A DNA stretch of 64,000 nt from Neckera pumila. Lineage: Eukaryota > Streptophyta > Bryopsida > Hypnales > Neckeraceae. The stretch lies in contig OZ018411.1 in assembly GCA_963969595.1 (NCBI GenBank), positions 27,043,445 through 27,107,444 of the forward strand. Reading direction: 5' to 3'. Shown here piece after piece: positions 22,856 to 36,850 of this stretch (positions within the stretch are counted from its first letter, which is position 1; the number at the start of each line of letters is the position of its first letter). The translations under genes were made by a program, and so were the position numbers. Under the pieces are notes generated by a model. It saw only the letters and a program-made list of their open reading frames with translations. It had not been told where the DNA came from and did no database searches.

Positions 22856-25800
22856 TCATGACTTGTAATAGGAATTGCTTTCAAAGGAGGCCCACAAACT
22901 TCCATCAATGTCACCACCTGCAAGTGGTGAGCCGTTCTGTTGTGCAACAGGATGGGTTAAGAACGGGTTGGTAGATGCAGTGGGAACAGAGCTTGCCTTC
23001 AGCTGAGACACTAGGGTACCTAGTTCGGAACCTCTCCTCCGTTCTTCCATAAAAAATTTCAGTTCGTCGAGTGAACGCATCCCTCCTTTTGACGCTGGGC
23101 CATTGTTCTCCGGTCTTTCAGCAAATGGATTGGATTGGTCAAGTGCACTGTCAGCTGGTTGATGATCAGCTGAGCCAAAACTCGTGGACTGGGTTGACGG
23201 AAATGCACTGTTTGAATAAGAATACAGCTCCTCTTGATCCCCTGCTGTAGAACCACCCCCATTGCTCCAGAAATTATTTCCAAGTGAATCATACAGCTCT
23301 GTTCTTGCCAACTGATCGGCTAATGCATCTCCGTCTTTGCTGTTAACATGATTGCTTGGGGCTTGTGATGTACTTTTGTCTGTATCGAGAACTTCCTCGG
23401 TGCTTTTGGCATTGATCTGAAAGTCCTGAGGTGAACTCTGAAGTTCTGCCCTTGTTGGCAGAGTTGTGCCTACCTCCTTTTCTTTTTTCAGCTTTGCCAC
23501 AAGAACCCACATACTTGCAAGATCATTCTCCAAATTCGATTCTCGCTGTTTGGCTTCTTCTAGTTTTGTCTGAAGTGACGCCTCCTTCTCAGCCATGGCT
23601 GCTACCATTATTGCTTCCTTCTCTTTGGCCTCCTCAACCTCTCTCTTCAGTACATCAACAGCTGCATCGTCGACATCGTCCACGTGATGACCATTGCTGT
23701 TCGCTTTTCCATTCCTACTAGTCATATTATTGAAGCCTCTATTCCCACTACCATTAGCTCGAGCCACAGTACCACGACCGGGTATTGTGTTGTCTCCATC
23801 GATGTGGGTATCCCCATTGGCCAATGTTTTTGATCGTCCAGGGTTAGTAGGTGACTTCATTGAAGCCAGAGCAAATGCTGTTTCTTGTGACTTTTTAAGT
23901 TCACTTTGCAGCTTCACCAACTCCGCTTGCAGTTTCGCGTTTTGGAAAGTGACTTCCTGAGCCTGTATCAAATCATTTTGCAAATTTGAATTTTGAAACG
24001 AGAGCTTTGTCACTTCTTCAGCAAGATTCTTGAGTTCGACAGCAGCTTGGGAAGCAAGTTCTTTTGCGTACGCTGACTCTTCTGCCAATTTCTCATTCCG
24101 ACTGCGGAGGCCATCCCTCTCCTCAGCTAGACGTAGACTCTCTTGCCTTAGCTTCTCCTTGCCCAGCTTCAATTTCTCTTTCTCTTGTTTCAGATTTTCA
24201 ATCTCAGCAGACTGCAATAAAATCAGGTTTTAAACCTCCAATAAGTCATTACTCAGCAAGGATAAAACTATGAAATAAACTGCTGAAGTATTAACACCTC
24301 GCCCTAATAGTAAATCGACATTGTAAGTAAAGATGAAAGTGGTCCGTCCGTTCCAGCCGATTACCCGTAATAACGTTAAGTTAATCTCTTTAAAGAGGCT
24401 ACCACATTCTTTCACACCGAGATACAATCAACAGTGCTGTGTTACTAGACATGCAAAAGTCTAAGGCACAAAGTTTCGCATGAAATAGCATTCACAAAAA
24501 GAAAGTGGAAAGAAACAAACATGCTGAAAAGGATTCCTTGAACAAATGGAAAATCAAAGTATACCAAGATTCAGTAATAACGACAAGACACTTAAGTACC
24601 TGCAGAAGGACCTGTGACTGTAATACTGCGTCCCCATCTTCTATATCCTTGGAGGTGGACTGTGAGTTACGGTCAAATTTATCGCTCTCAGACCCGTTTG
24701 TTTCAATATATCGAAGCTCCCCTGACAAACTACCAGTATTCAGCCAACCCCCAATATCCTCAGGATTGTCAAGAATGGGATTGAGTTGCTTATGTCGACC
24801 AACGGTGCCCTCCACCATTGCAATTTGGAGCTGTTGTTGCAGTGACTCCATTGTCTCACGTAGCTCGTTAATCTCCGCAGTCTACCAATGCACAACACAT
24901 AACCCAGTAACTTTCCTGGTAAACTTCGCTAGAAACGGAGCCCTCAGACGGTCAGATTCTGAGATCTAAGGACACTTTGAAATCCTGCAAATACAGCCGC
25001 CCTAGAGACTGGACTGTATGGTTGTCATTGTGATGCTTTAGACTAAAAATTTAATATCAGCATAAATTTAAGGGGTTCCTCTCCAGTTTAAAAAATAAGT
25101 TACAAGCCACAGATGTAATCGGTAAAGGCAGAAGAGAATGAAGGTCATAAAACATGAACACCTAATAACACAACAGGAATGTACACATCCAGTATACATC
25201 ACTAAACCAGAGAGGAAGCATAGATGAGAACAATAATGTCACGAACCTTGGATTCCAACTGCTCCTGCAATATGCGGTTATCAGCACTTTGAATCTGCAG
25301 ACACATTTGGAAATGAGACATATGTACACAGAAAACTTAACTAAATATCAAACACAGAAAATAATTAAGCCAAGCAGACGAAGACGGTTACAAATATGGA
25401 GGAACAAACATACCTCAAGGTCACAGGCCTTTTCATTGAGCTGAGAGGTAAGCATTGCAATTTGCTGCAATCACATACAAGGCAGAATAAGTAGTCCGAT
25501 ATACACCAACAATGCGTTCCTGAAAGTAATTCCAGAGTCACCATGTAATAGATGTAACTGCATATAAAACACCGAACTTCCTACTCATCCAGTGCCATAA
25601 ACAGGATTTGAGCAGTGTTTTCCAAGTCATAATGCCACTGAATGCACCTGTGACATCTCAAAAGTATTGGCAGTAGGCTGTGATGTGACCGCAGATTTGA
25701 TCCGATGTTCAAGCATTCGTATCTGCCGCTTCTTTTCATTGATTTCCTCCTTAGCTTTCTCCACTTGAACCTGAACAGAAGCAACAATTATGCTCAAAAT

Positions 25801-28800
25801 AAAAATCCTGTGACGTTCACTCCTACTGGAAGACGCTTCTATGCTTTCGAATATACCACCATCGGAACGTCCACAATAAATGAACAAAGCTCTGGAAGTA
25901 CATCATGTTAAAGATAAGAACCTTGCAAAACACAGTACTAGATACCCAATCCATGGTTCATACTCTTTCAATGAGCGAGCAAGTTGTCCGAACTTACTTG
26001 AAGTTGTGTGTCGTCAGGATTATTAGTCAGCTGTTCAGTCAAGCGTTTCAGAGAACTTGTACAAAAAGCGACCTCTCCAGCCAGCATCTTAGCCTGCTCC
26101 CTCTGCAGGTCCATTTGATCGGCCACAGTTGTCCCTGTCTGTAGCCGATTGAATCATCATAAGAAATCGATACCCTTCAGAAGACATAGAACCAGATCCA
26201 AACTGACGATATGAAGTTTCAAATCTTCACGAGTAGATGACTATTAAAATGGCCTGTTGCTAAGGAGACGTATAATAAAGTGATATCTAATGCTTCACTT
26301 GAATGGAGTTCACATCAAGAAAACGCAGGGGAAGAGGTGCTTCTGTGGATTAAAATGGAAGAGCCATGACAATCTTAACAAGACACGAGTGATCTCGTCA
26401 CCCTGAGTAGCAACAGACTGAATCATACACTGAAATGACATTATCAGAGCTCAGATATTCGGCATACAGACTGTTAAAACCTCACGTTATAATACTAACT
26501 ATGATATCTGCTAAAAGTCCACAAAGTTGGTCCTTGCATTTTCTCAAAAGTGTCATCGGTACTCACCGGAGGTGGCCTTCGCCCTCGAACAGTAGCACTA
26601 AACAGTTCCCCTGCTTGAGTGGCCTCCGGAAAAGTGTCAAGGGCAGACAGTTCATCATTTCTGCGACTGAAAGATTGTCTGCGTGTGCCACTGTCCATGA
26701 CGGAATCGTAAGGGACAATAGCACCTGCATTTCCATTCGCCAGATTATCTGTATCAAAGCTCCCCGAGGAACTTGCAGTGAGAGAATCATTTTTCTGATA
26801 CACCCAAAACACTGCATCAGCAAATAGATAACAAGCGACCTCACTCATAAAAGGGCAGTAAGAGTAAGGATAGAGGAGTGCATAATATAGAAAACCTCAA
26901 ACCTCTTTAAGCAGGCAAATAAATTAGTGAACAATGAAGAAAAGCATCGACATACCCGAAGCTTGAACCAAGCGAGCATGCCACGTTTCTTGATAGCCTT
27001 CTTTTCATCCTTACAGCCGTCCTCAGCCCCAGTACCATCCCTTCCTTCTCCTCTTCCCTCCAATTCACTACCTTGATCTCCCTCGTCGTCATCCTCAAGT
27101 AAGTCCCTACGCTTGTCAGGTAAATATACCAACTGCCAATAATAATTCCAATGTCAGTGCACGAATAATGACGCCACCAAAAGGTGGACCAAAACTAGCC
27201 CAGCACGATGCACTATCTAAGAAGAAATATGAAGAGACCAATTAACTCCAATATTTGATGCCAATGCATGACTGTCGATTGTGTTTCATACAAGAGGTTA
27301 CTAATGGCGCACTACACTATATATCTCCAGTCTAGACGTAATAACTACGAAGCAGAGAGAGCAAGAGAAGGCAGCACAGGTGCAGGTTGAGCTGAACATA
27401 CTTTTCTTAGGATCACACTTCTACATCGAAGTTCAAAAACTCTCATCAACTTCCAGATGCCATTAAGGGTGAGGAATTGCTTCTACCTCTTCTTCGCCGA
27501 AAGAATGCCTTCGCCGGTGATTAGGTTTCTCAGGAACTGCAACAGGTGGGATAGTGTTTTTGGTCGAGACCAGGATAAGCTTTGTAAGCCGTTGGATTCT
27601 CCCCATCAGGGCTGCCTTAGCTTGTTCTTCTTCTTCAAGCCGTGACTGCATTTTTACTTGTCCAGCTTCCAGCTGTACCCAAGTGATGTAACAAAACAAC
27701 AATTTAAATTGGACAGGAAATGGAACTGCAAATCATTATTACCCAACCTCTTTTGCAATTATAGTCTGCTGAGATATTACAGTTGCAATTCGATACCTGT
27801 TTGCGCAAGTGGGCCAGGTCTTCGCTGTTTTCTCTTGCAGAATATGGCTGCCCCATAATGCCCCGCCTCAGCTGTTCCAGCTCTGTTTTCAAGCTAGTAA
27901 TTTCCTTCTGATATTTCTTTATCAATGATTTCTCATCAAGAATCTGCAATAAAAGTGCAAGGCGTTCAATCCAGTCAAAAGACATTCAAAGAGGTTGGAT
28001 TAATCTAAAAAACAGCTGACAAATCGCCGATGAGGCACCTCAAGAGCAAAACGAACAGATCAATGAGGATAACAAATTGTTAACATCCTGATACTCTTTA
28101 ATTGTGGCCAGATCAAACATACGAGGTCTCCAAATGATTGCGTACCCTATTGGAAGCAGCATGGATCTCAATCCGTTTAGCTCTGTGTGCAAATTTGAGC
28201 GTATTGTGTGTCTCCTCATTGTTGCTGCTTGCTGGGGTGATTGTACATATCAACTGCAAAAAACAAAATTAAAGTTCATGAGCTTCCCAAAGTGTACAAC
28301 CCGATTTAGGAAAAAAGTGTGAGATAATACACATTTCAACTGCTGACTGTGAATAATTTCGAAATCAAGTCAGACAGCCAGGAAGAAAATAGGACCAAGG
28401 ATTCTCACCGATATCCGGCCATGACCACTCAGGGAGGATTGCAAAAGTCTGGTTAATTTGGAATCTCGATAAGGTATGTGAGATGCTTTTCCATCACTTA
28501 ACTTCGAAATAACCTGATATCAATCCACCAATAAGCAAACAATAACTGCAGGAGACCAGGAAAATTTACAGCAAAAGGATTGTGATGGTCGATCAGGTCA
28601 GGTCAATGTGGAAATCAACTGACAACAGTTAAAGGGTCCTTACCAGGAAACCACTAGTTACCGTTTGTCATATTTACATTCTCAAGGACTAAAAAACTGA
28701 AGACAGATAAGGGTATTAAAATCACTACTGAATTGCGCAAGGACAAGGAAGGTCAGTCTTACAGTGCCAAGAGTTAATAAGCTCTTATTGATGTATGACC

Positions 28801-31800
28801 CCTCTTTCCTGCGCAGACCAGTTGTTTCAGTCTTTGAGCTCTCTGAACCTGCAAGATCAATCAAATTCTGCAAAATCAACAAATGCAGCATATTAGACCA
28901 GTGTATGACACATTTAAGTTGCTGTACTTCAAATACTTCAAAAGCACAATACAGAGCCAAAGGTTCGTTTTCTCTGAAAATTAAAGCGTTATTGCAGACG
29001 TACAAGTTGGGAGAGTGTGACGTCATCGTCTGTGTAGCCCTCCCCTCGAGGGCTGCTTTCTACAATCTGCACACTCAGAAACACAAGTACCGACATGTTG
29101 AGTATAATTCAAGGTACGAAACGAAAAAGCCTCACTGTTGATACAGATCATTGTAAACTATGTCAATAGTACCAGAAATTCCAGGCAATAATAGACTTGG
29201 GCAAGGCAATGGTATGTAAGAACAAAAGGGACTAGAAAATGCAAAAGACGCAGAATAAATCAGGCAACGGAACAACAAAAACGCTGAATCCGTCAGTGTG
29301 CTTTCGTTTCAGATGCTATTCACACATCGAATACAAAATGGAATATTGCGCAAATACACACCATTGTGAAGATTGTATGACTCCTGCTGCTGAGGAGGTT
29401 AAAGTTGTTCGAACCAACATGCCGATGTTCTGTTCATCAAAACATATTATCAGTTGCATCTTAATGGACACCCCCCTAATTGTTGCAGCTTTCCACTTGA
29501 ATTACCTTACTACATAGAGAAAGGACATGGACGATGTGAATTAGAGGAAGAGGTGATTCATAGTCTACTGATGGGAAGAAACAAGATGAAGATGTGCTAC
29601 AAAAATACGATGAAGTCCTGTGTGTTCATCGCAGCAATGCATGAATCATCAGAGTATTTCGACTACATTTCGATTAAATGTGCTTCTCTTCTTTTTGGTT
29701 ACTTCACAGAAATACGGTCAATTCAAGGTCAGAACTGGGAGCAAAAAGGCCACTTGCTGAAAGGATAGAGCAATTTTAGCACCAAAATATACCTTCACCA
29801 GCAGCAATAAGAGATAAGGCGTGAGCAGGTGATAAAACCACTTCCTCCTTTATGCCCTCTACATAAGTGCCGGACTGTCATTACACCATAGAATGAATAA
29901 AAAGATTAATTAGATAAATATTATACGAACACTGAAGAAAACAATCTCAAACGAACACAATAGTAAGAATCCAAATATTTAATACCTGGCTATCTTCTCT
30001 CACTCGAAGATTTTGGCCAATAGGATCAAGTAGATCATTGATAACCTGCCACCCAAACGGCAAGTATCGTTTAACTCCCAAAAAATATACATTAAAACCT
30101 TTGCATGTTGGTTGATGAGACGCTCAATTCGCATCTATCAGAAGGGTGAATCCGTAACGACATTGACAATAACCCAGTATAAAGGATTAACTGCAGATTT
30201 CAGAACGTCAAATGATAAACACATCAAATAGGGAAGAAGGAGATTCTTGTGGAAATGTATGTCTACCTCATTATAGATCTCAAGGTAAGAAACTCGCAAA
30301 AGGAACTCCCGACTTGGGGTCTGTTGGAAAGCAACAAAAACAATGCTTCAGTCTCTGACATGCACGTTAATGTGACGATTAAGGAGCACATCCATACAAT
30401 GCATTTGTAATATCAAGTACTCACAAAAAATTCGTTTGGCAATAGTGTTGCATTCCTAAGATCGACATGGATCTAACACTGTGAGAACAGAAAAAAATTA
30501 CGAAATAGAAGAGCTCCACCTGCATCTAACATGTCTCACCTCTTGAATGATGCTGAAAACGTCTTTTACAGCCAGCGGAATAATTCCTGGTGACTTTTGA
30601 TCACCCTGACATCACAACAAGGAGGTAAAGTGTTATGGTGGGTAACAAGGTGCGAGTACCGGAAGACAGTACAATCCAAGGATATAGAAAATTTCCAGAA
30701 TTACTACTTATCAAACCTGACAAAGTGTGCACGCACTGAAAGCTCTAGTACAATACATTGTGAAGGTCACAAATACGTAAAGAGCAGATTGAATCTCCGC
30801 CACGTAGCCCTCAGGACAAATGACTGACAAAACAGATTTTGAAGAAGAAAATCAATACGATAAAACTCTTAAGCATCTTAAACTCAAACTTACATGCATT
30901 GTGTGAGTCTTTCCACTGCTAGTAACGCCATAGGCAAACACAGTTCCTGCAACCCAGCCCAAACAGATCTTTAAGTATGGTGGATACAAATTTGAAAACG
31001 TTCAGAATGAGAATATATATGAGAGACTGCAAATGCGGAAGAAAAAAAAGAAAAGAACCGATTTATACTCATTTCAGAGGCTATCTCCCCTTCATTGTGC
31101 CTGATCTAGTGAACATACCCATCCATTCATTCAGAAGATGGTCAATACCCTAGAATACCCTGTATCTCAGAAAACATGGTCAATACATGGTGACGGCTGC
31201 AGTTGCGCCTATCACGTCTTGCAAAGCTCAACTTGTTTTTGACACTCCAAAAGATACCACATGGAGAAAATAATTACCATGAGGAGCAACAGTCTGGTAC
31301 TACACACACTGATCCTAGATCGACACATTACTATCCAAGACATATCTGAAGTGATTGACCATGTACACAGTAATGTCAAATGGTGGAGAATAAGACAATA
31401 CCATTAACACCCTCCATAGCTCCACTAACGACATGTTGAGCAGCAGCATCATATACTCCCCGAGTCGTTGTTGCAGGCCCAAACACTCTGTCTGTTTTCC
31501 CAGTACCAAACAAGAAGTCACCTCTGTGAATTTCGATCAAGATCACCACCATATAGCTAGTCACGACAAAGCAGTGAACAATATCAAGTAAATATCCTGC
31601 GGCTTCTGCCGCACCAGCCTATCGTAGACTACATTGAGTTTAGTGCCAATACCAAAGGCGTAGCCAGTCGATGGATTCAATTCGCTTCGCACTGTACCAT
31701 CTCCGTCTGCATACCATGCGACTTCATCACCTTTGTGAATTTCCCTTTGACTGCACACATACAAGAATGACGCTCAAGGTTAGTGCCGGCGTATAAAGGT

Positions 31801-33088
31801 TATGATGTGAACACGCAGTTTAAGAATGTGGCACAGAGGTAACGTTTGGAATGTCAAAAACAAGATTTGCTCAAGCCTCGAGAATAACTTCACGCTGACC
31901 ACGCTATACACATGGAAAAAGAAATAATTAATAAAACGCATATTACCGGAAGACAGTAAAAAATTATAGCTAACGCATAAAAAATTACATCTACAGAGCA
32001 AGATTAACAGCTTTGAATATTAGGTACCATACGCAGATGTGAAGGAAGTTCTGAGTTTGTAACACACGTGGTTAGGGAGCGGTCCAAGAAAAGAGAAAAT
32101 ATGTACAATAATAAAAAATAATTACAAAAACTCCTGAATATTCGCAAGACTGACAAGCAGTTTTCCAAAAGTCAAGAGAAACCATGTGCATCTGACAATA
32201 CTGAGTAAAGAGCTGCGAAGCTTCAGAATGCAAGTGAGAAGAGTTGAATGCAGAGTGTTGAAATCTCTATTACAAGTTTCAAAACATGAAAAATTTAGTC
32301 ACTACGATACACTGGCTATTTAACAGACAATGAGAGTTCGTAATAGGGAAGAGATTCACACGATCTCCTAGCTTACATCAAAAAATTTAAAAGTTTTAAA
32401 AGCAATGACCTACGTAGTGCGCCTAATTGTCACACGAGATGGCCAACTTCTCTGCTTGAGACAGGAAAGCTGAATAATCAAGAGTAGAATTTTTCCAATT
32501 AAAACAAAGTCTCATCGATACAAAGTCGTGCGCCAGATCGTAAAATCTTTCGGAATGCAAACCAGTCTGACAAGACAAGCTCCAGTGATCCTCAATTGAA
32601 CCAATTAAGTAAAGATTCATTAGCAAATTCCAGAAAAGGGGGGAAATCTGTAAGACACCATGGAATATTGTCCACTAAATTAAGGTCCTCGAGAAGGATT
32701 GCAAGGTCATAAATAACAAAACAGAGTCGGCATTTCAGAAAACTGCGAAGTACCTGAGAGGACGAAATCGAACAGTGACAGATACATTTTCCTTGGCACG
32801 GTTTAAGAAATCCTCGCGGAATGAGGTTGGAGTCCGCGGGCTGCCAGCTGATGCGGAAGACGCAGAACTATGTCGGAATTTCGGCGGAGGAGTTACGCTG
32901 GAAGGAGGTGTCGGAATGCTATGGCTCCTCCCTTTCCCCGGCGTCAAAGAAATTCCAATCGTCTTGTAAGCAGAAGTAGGTGTTTGTGAGCCTGACGACG
33001 ATGGCGATGTCTTACTCCCATTAACAGACGCCGCTTTTCGAAACCTGAAAGGAGAGCTAGTACGCGGTTTGGAGGAACTCGACGCCAT
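22856..33088 (-). CDS. KIN7D-like: Kinesin-7 motor protein (MKRP/KIN-7D-like), 23 exons, 1341 aa
   Basis: Exons read leftward: 33088-32754, 31750-31653, 31491-31402, 30946-30894, 30605-30540, 30320-30267, 30045-29986, 29874-29793, 29429-29362, 29066-29004, 28867-28763, 28513-28409, 28253-28146, 27943-27797, 27672-27487, 27132-26956, 26794-26567, 26138-25998, 25770-25648, 25464-25414, 25294-25247, 24881-24600, 24211-22856. All introns are GT-AG and all phases agree. Residues 1-100 are Ser/Pro/Thr-rich; some plant relatives have an organelle-targeting segment here. The motor domain is about residues 102-424: P-loop GVTSSGKTH at 181-189, switch I SSRSH at 293-297, switch II DLAGSE at 327-332, and the neck start near HRAKRIEIH. 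Coiled coils follow to about 1145, with the plant KIN-7 signature [10 protein letters not shown] near 1124. It hydrolyses ATP to move along microtubules. Some relatives end in a RING finger; here the tail is Asn/Ser-rich and ends SNSYYKS with no Cys/His cluster. Confidence 0.96.
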
Positions 33089-33980
33089 GCTTTTCCTGTT
33101 AGAAAAGAATAAATAGGGCGCAGAAAGCAGCTACAACTAGGCTGCACAACTTCAATACGCCTCCTTCCAATAATAAGATCCACGCATCCAAGCGACAGGG
33201 ACGGTGACGACCAAATGTCTTCGACTAAAACCACAGACACGCACCATAGCAGCGCAGCACAAAACCTTGACACGCCATGGATCGGATTCCTTGCACTATT
33301 AAAAAAGCGGCCAATGCAGGTCCCTCGCACATCACGAAACGATCTTTAAATCCTCCAGACCTTCACACACAGATACCGGAATTGCTTATTGCACACAGGC
33401 CGCAATTGATCTGGCTCAAAAATCGTCATACGATCACGCGGCCCCGAGCCAGACCCTCATCATCCCCGTCCTGCACCATTTCGGGACCAAAAGACATCAA
33501 ACGATTCACAAGAACCCGAGGGATCCACTAACGAGCACCACAACATACCGATACCACGCAATGCCATGAAGAAACGGGATGCAACAACCCAAAGCAAAGC
33601 GCGACATGGCAAAAAGCGACGGGAGTGGAGCGCGGCAGGGCTGAACGCTGCAGAGGAACAGAGGAGGGTGTGCGGAGGACCGCCGGTCAGAGAGAGGGGT
33701 GAGGGGTGGCCGTCGACTACCTCTGGTCGGAGGGCGTGTGATTTTCCCGGCAAGCAAAGACGCTGACACCGTTCCCGTCGGCACGTTCTTCTGTGTTCGC
33801 TCATCAGTCAGCCCCTTTGGTTACGGAAGTCTGATTCCGGCGAACGCCGCCGCACGTACCCCAAGGCCGCGCTTCCCGGTTCAGTTCCAATTCAAGGGCG
33901 TGTTCCCAGAGGGCGAAGAGATTACGAACAGGGCTTGTCAGTAATGAGGTTGTAATCCCTTCCGTGCAATTTGGACTTAA
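33089..33980 (-). promoter_or_regulatory. 5' flank of the kinesin gene
   Basis: A GC-richer island immediately upstream of the minus-strand kinesin start codon, likely holding the leader and core promoter. Several open frames on both strands reflect the higher GC content and show no family motifs. No transcription start can be fixed from sequence alone. Confidence 0.4.
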
Positions 33981-34900
33981 GCTTACGAGATACGTTAACC
34001 CTTAACCCCTAAACGTCTCAATCCTTTTCTGAATTTCTGCACATTTTTGTTTATATCTTTGCATAGAAACATCATTTATCGAAATTTCATGAATTTGGTC
34101 ATTAAGGAAGGTTCTTTTCTAGATTAAAGTATTACATTGGATGAATGAGAACTTAGTTGAATGAAACAGTGCATCAAAGCCTTCTATTCATCGTCCAAAA
34201 TATGGACGTCAACGTGCTTCAGGATTAAAGGACGCAAGGGTGACCCTCGAAATCATCCTTTTCCATTACCGTGTCACATCATCTACATTAAAAAATTCAA
34301 AAGTATCTATTGGAAGTCAAGCTACTGTAGAAGATCTCCCCTCTCCACACAAAATTCCGAGAATGAATAATTATTGTTCTGTTCTACACCAAAGGATTCT
34401 CTCTCATTCATCAACCAGAAAAATGACCACAACGACGTTTATGGGTTAAGCACTCTTGATCTCGGTCCCTTTGAAAAACAAACCTGATTATGGAGCATAA
34501 AAAATCCATGCCAGTGCCTGGCACTAGCACTATAACCAGTCCCAGGTCCCCAACTGCTTAACGCAGCGGGAGGCCCTCACACGAGGGCTTACGAGATACG
34601 AAATCTTGAATTTCTAAGTATTGTTGCTCTTCCAAAATTACAACCCCTAAACGCCTCAATCCTTTTTTGAAATTTTGCAGATTTTTGCTTATATCTTTGT
34701 ACAGAAACATCATTTACAAGAATTTCATGAATTAGGTCATTAAGGAAGGTTGTCTTTTCAAGATTCAAGTACTACATTAGATGAATGAGAAGTTAACTGG
34801 GCTAAATAGTACCTTAAAGCCCTCTATTCATTGTCCAAAATATAGACGTCAGAGCGCTTTGGATTAACAATGTAGTGTTATTGTGTGTCCGATAGATGAC
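33981..34900 (+). repeat. Tandem pair related to the telomere-like-TIR family
   Basis: The 14-bp direct repeat GCTTACGAGATACG occurs at 33981-33994 and 34587-34600. Each copy is followed by an AACCCCTAAACG-like start (near 34003 and 34644), then a CTCAATCCTTTT motif, ATATCTTTG, AGAAACATCATTTA, TTTCATGAATT and GTCATTAAGGAAGGTT. The first unit is about 606 bp; the second is shorter and decayed. Part of the first unit (34200-34400) reappears in reverse at 47680-47880. Confidence 0.6.
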
Positions 34901-35799
34901 TTCACTTGGCACTCTAGGATGGAAAAAAATGTTTTCACATCCACTTTATTTATTTGGAGGGTACTTCAATACAATTTAAGCGAAAAAAATTGCAAAGTCC
35001 CTCATTTTGGTCTCATTGACTGTTCTAAAAAAGAAGATGTTCAATCCACTAAATACCCTTCCAGTGTCTTTAGGCCATTTCTTGATATGTTCTCTTGATG
35101 TGAATTTCAAATATAAAAATGATGTTTTTTGAATTAGAATAAAACTAAAAAAATGAAGCTTATAAAGTGTAGTTTCTACTCCAACTGGAAAATTTAAGAA
35201 AATTTACAAATTTCAATATTTTATAGCAATATGAACTTTGTTGTCCATAACCATTTTTTATTTTAGAGTTATACACTAACTTTGGTTTATACCATGATGT
35301 TCTACACTATAATATACTTATATGGTGAAGATTTCATATTTTTTTAACACATTTTGTATTTGATATGAATTTTTTCATTTATAAAAAATATTCATAATAA
35401 TTTCAAGTATTTCCCAAAAAATTCAAAAATTTTATAACTTGTAGTAGACATATGATTTCACCTTTGAAAAATAAATTTAAAAAATTTCATTCATATCTAG
35501 TTACAAAATGTAGCAAACATAGTGATTATAGTTGAAGTTTGAAATCAATGGTCAAAGGCTTGTCTTTACAAGAACTCCGGATTGAAAGCCCAGAAAGAAT
35601 GAAGCGTCTGTTGGGAATGGTCAATACACTATCTTCTTCTTTGTTAAAACATATGACCTTAGAGGTTGAGAACAAATGGCAATTTGTGAGAACATAAGAA
35701 GAGGAATAGAACAAGTCCCCCATGTGAACAAGGTTATTGCAGACCACAACTATCTATTTATCTTTGATGCCTCCAGCAAGAACATAGATCCCATAAAAA
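34901..35799. other. AT-rich spacer
   Basis: AT-rich with no gene. A short less AT-rich stretch at about 35526-35747 has an open minus-strand frame of 73 codons, without any recognised motif. Confidence 0.45.
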
Positions 35800-35957
35800 A
35801 AAATTTCAAGGCCTCATATGTCAACAATGTCATTTGATCTTCATGGTAGTTGGGTGGACTATGGTAGTAAGCACTCCGCCAACACTTAGGTTTGAACTCA
35901 TGACCACCTCATTGATGTGCAAAGGCCAAAGCTACTGAGCCAAGGCCGTAGGTGCCT
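35800..35957 (-). mobile_element. tRNA-derived SINE-like sequence
   Basis: On the minus strand, a TGGCTCAGTAGC motif (complement of 35931-35942) matches a polymerase III A box, and 32 nt further on GAGTTCAAACCT (complement of 35888-35899) matches a B box. The order and spacing fit a tRNA-like head, but the downstream part does not fold as a complete tRNA. A body of about 80 nt follows, ending near a T-run at about 35800. This is typical of a plant SINE. No target-site duplication was identified. Confidence 0.5.
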
Positions 35958-36674
35958 TTATATAACACATAACATTGTATACAAGCTAGCATATGTCCTC
36001 AAATCATTGTAAATGAAGATTTTTTAAAGTTGTATACTAATAAATTGCAAATAATCTTAGATAAAGTTTTAAAATTACATTTGAAATTTTTTCATAGAAG
36101 ACAACTTTTATGTAAAATATTCAGACTTGAATTGATATTTTTTTTTACTTGAGTGTCTTAATTCCCAAGTCTTTGAACACATGGTGTTTTGACAATTTTT
36201 TTACTATTTAACTTTATTAGGGCATGATTTTGGATACATACTTGTCTTTTGTGAGACCAAATTTTTGAAAAAAACCTTCCAATTATGGATCTATTAGAAA
36301 GACGGAGAGGATGGCAATAGAGATTATGGTGGAAGAATAAAAATAGCTCGGAGATAATGAAGTTGACTATAACTAAGAGTCAAAGAGGTATTTTTATGGA
36401 CAAAATAAGTATTTATATTTGCATTGAAGATTCATATGGAGGTTGAATAGTATTATGTTCTAGAATGTCATATGTTCACTTCTAACTTTTTATGCATCAT
36501 ATTAATTAATGCTTAATCAATGTACACAAACACAACAAGCCTATTTAGGAGATTGAAAAAATAACTTAATTAATTCTTGTTCCATATCAATTCCAAAGTA
36601 ATTTAAAATATGACTTCAATATAGAAAAGTACATAGATTATATACTATATATTACTCACCAACATGAATGATAT
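35958..36674. other. AT-rich spacer
   Basis: AT-rich non-coding DNA with nothing assignable. Confidence 0.45.
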
Positions 36675-36788
36675 CATTAAAGGAGATTTGGGGGCCTTAG
36701 AGGACTATTTTAGGCCCGTTTTCTAATCAAGCCCAATTTTGTGAACAACGGTACGGGCTGTCAGAATTTTTTCATTCAAAATAAATAA

Positions 36789-36850
<62 letters not shown>

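Noticed and set aside
35880..35957. Functional tRNA gene
   Set aside because: A and B boxes are present, but the acceptor stem and anticodon arm do not pair properly; a SINE head fits better.
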